DNA of 6,598 nucleotides, from positions 3,881-10,478 of the forward strand of contig DGSV01000077.1 in assembly GCA_002394025.1 (NCBI GenBank), written 5' to 3'. Origin of the DNA: Bacteroidales bacterium UBA4353 (GTDB lineage Bacteria > Bacteroidota > Bacteroidia > Bacteroidales > Paludibacteraceae). The position numbers and the translations under genes were made by a program. Each line of letters begins with the position of its first letter. Position 1 is the first letter of the stretch. Shown here in pieces: positions 6,082 through 6,598 of the stretch. The notes beneath the pieces were generated by a model. The model ran no database searches and was not told the origin of the DNA. It saw nothing but the letters and a program-made list of their open reading frames with translations.

Positions 6082-6511
6082 CGATGTGCGCTATATGCGC
6101 CTTGCCCTTGAGCAGGCTGAGCAGGCTTTTCATCATGACGAGATTCCGGTAGGTTGCGTAGTGGTATGCAACGGCAGTGTTGTTGGTCGCGGACACAACA
6201 TGACCGAGACCATGAATGATGTAACGGCTCATGCTGAGATACAGGCTATTACCGCAGCGAGTGCGACATTGGGCGGTAAGTATTTGTCGGAGTGTACGTT
6301 GTACGTAACTATGGAACCCTGCGTGATGTGCGCCGGCGCGATAGGTTGGGCGCAGGTCGGCAGACTGGTTTATGGTGCCACGGATGACAAACGAGGATAC
6401 ACAAAATTAGCCCCCGCGGCATTGCATCCCAAATGCAAGGTGACGGGGGGCGTTATGGAAGAGCAGTGCGCACAACTGCTCATAGATTTCTTCAAAAACA
6501 AACGAGGATAG
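6074..6511 (+). CDS. tadA: tRNA adenosine(34) deaminase
   Basis: TadA deaminates adenosine 34 of tRNA-Arg(ACG) to inosine, allowing the wobble base to read several codons. The 145-residue protein is a standard-length zinc cytidine/adenosine deaminase: EIPVGCVVV (23-31), the zinc and proton-shuttle motif HAE (His53, Glu55) in VTAHAEIQAI (50-59), and the PCxxC motif (Cys83, Cys86) in MEPCVMCAGAI (80-90), followed by LVYGATDDKRGY (98-109). The start at 6074 lies 8 nt inside the patatin gene in another frame, with the ATG and the patatin TGA close together, so translation is probably coupled. The frame remains open upstream within the patatin gene, but family homology starts at this Met. A guanine or cytosine deaminase of the same superfamily is the alternative; the length, HAE/PCxxC context and similarity to recalled Bacteroides TadA favour TadA. 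Confidence 0.93.
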   Translation: MNDDVRYMRLALEQAEQAFHHDEIPVGCVVVCNGSVVGRGHNMTETMNDVTAHAEIQAITAASATLGGKYLSECTLYVTMEPCVMCAGAIGWAQVGRLVYGATDDKRGYTKLAPAALHPKCKVTGGVMEEQCAQLLIDFFKNKRG

Positions 6512-6517
6512 AATAAT

Positions 6518-6598
6518 TTTTCTGGCTTTTCTAGATTTTCTAGCTATTCTAGCTTTTCTAGTTATTCTGGTTATTCTAGTTTTCTAGTTTTCTAGTTT
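6518..6598. repeat. 9-bp CTAG-containing tandem repeat, continues past window end
   Basis: Beginning 6 nt after the tadA stop, seven contiguous 9-bp units follow the consensus TWTTCTRGN: TTTTCTGGC, TTTTCTAGA, TTTTCTAGC, TATTCTAGC, TTTTCTAGT, TATTCTGGT and TATTCTAGT (6518-6580). Two 8-bp units TTTCTAGT (6581-6596) and two further T reach the window edge. Seven of nine units carry the palindrome CTAG; the other two have CTGG. The plus strand is strongly T-rich and purine-poor. The array has no start codon and ends in TAG triplets in one frame, so it is probably noncoding. It occupies the place where a terminator for the six-gene run would be expected; I see no GC-rich hairpin before it. Its full length is unknown. 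Confidence 0.9.

Noticed and set aside
6519..6586. Tandem repeat read as a coding repeat (F/I-L-A/V/D triplets)
   Set aside because: One frame stays open through the 9-bp units and would give a hydrophobic tripeptide repeat, but it has no start codon, is out of frame with tadA, and hits TAG when the unit shrinks to 8 bp.

Overview
The window looks like a chromosomal housekeeping segment from a member of the Bacteroidota, most likely the order Bacteroidales (a Muribaculaceae- or Bacteroides-like gut lineage). The evidence is threefold. Three promoters fit the Bacteroidota pattern TTTG-N19-21-TAnnTTTG. Start codons are preceded by A/T-rich sequence rather than Shine-Dalgarno sites. The proteins (L19, a PGK with an extra charged loop, a short AMP nucleosidase, TadA) have the character I know from Bacteroidales. 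The family placement is an inference from memory, not a database match.

Layout, left part (minus strand): positions 1-319 hold the 5' part of rplS (ribosomal protein L19), cut by the window edge. It is preceded by a roughly 77-nt leader that can fold into a stem-loop and by its own promoter (403-434). Upstream lies an unrecognised PKD-domain lipoprotein gene (542-1801), also on the minus strand, with a promoter at 1826-1857.

Layout, right part (plus strand): a divergent promoter at 1886-1918 starts a tightly packed six-gene run: pgk (glycolysis), amn (AMP nucleosidase), holA (DNA polymerase III delta), a small GlsB/YeaQ-type membrane protein, a patatin-like hydrolase and tadA (tRNA A34 deaminase). 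Gaps are 2-7 nt and the last pair overlaps by 8 nt, so the six are probably one transcription unit. The products share no single pathway: central carbon metabolism, purine turnover, replication, envelope/lipid functions and tRNA modification. Six nt after tadA a minisatellite of 9-bp units containing CTAG begins and runs off the window end.

I see no mobile element, CRISPR array, tRNA or rRNA gene, or defence system. The points most worth a second look are the CTAG minisatellite, the structured rplS leader, the G8 tract inside the patatin gene and the mirror-image divergent promoters. I found no convincing new multi-gene system, and this is mostly an ordinary region.
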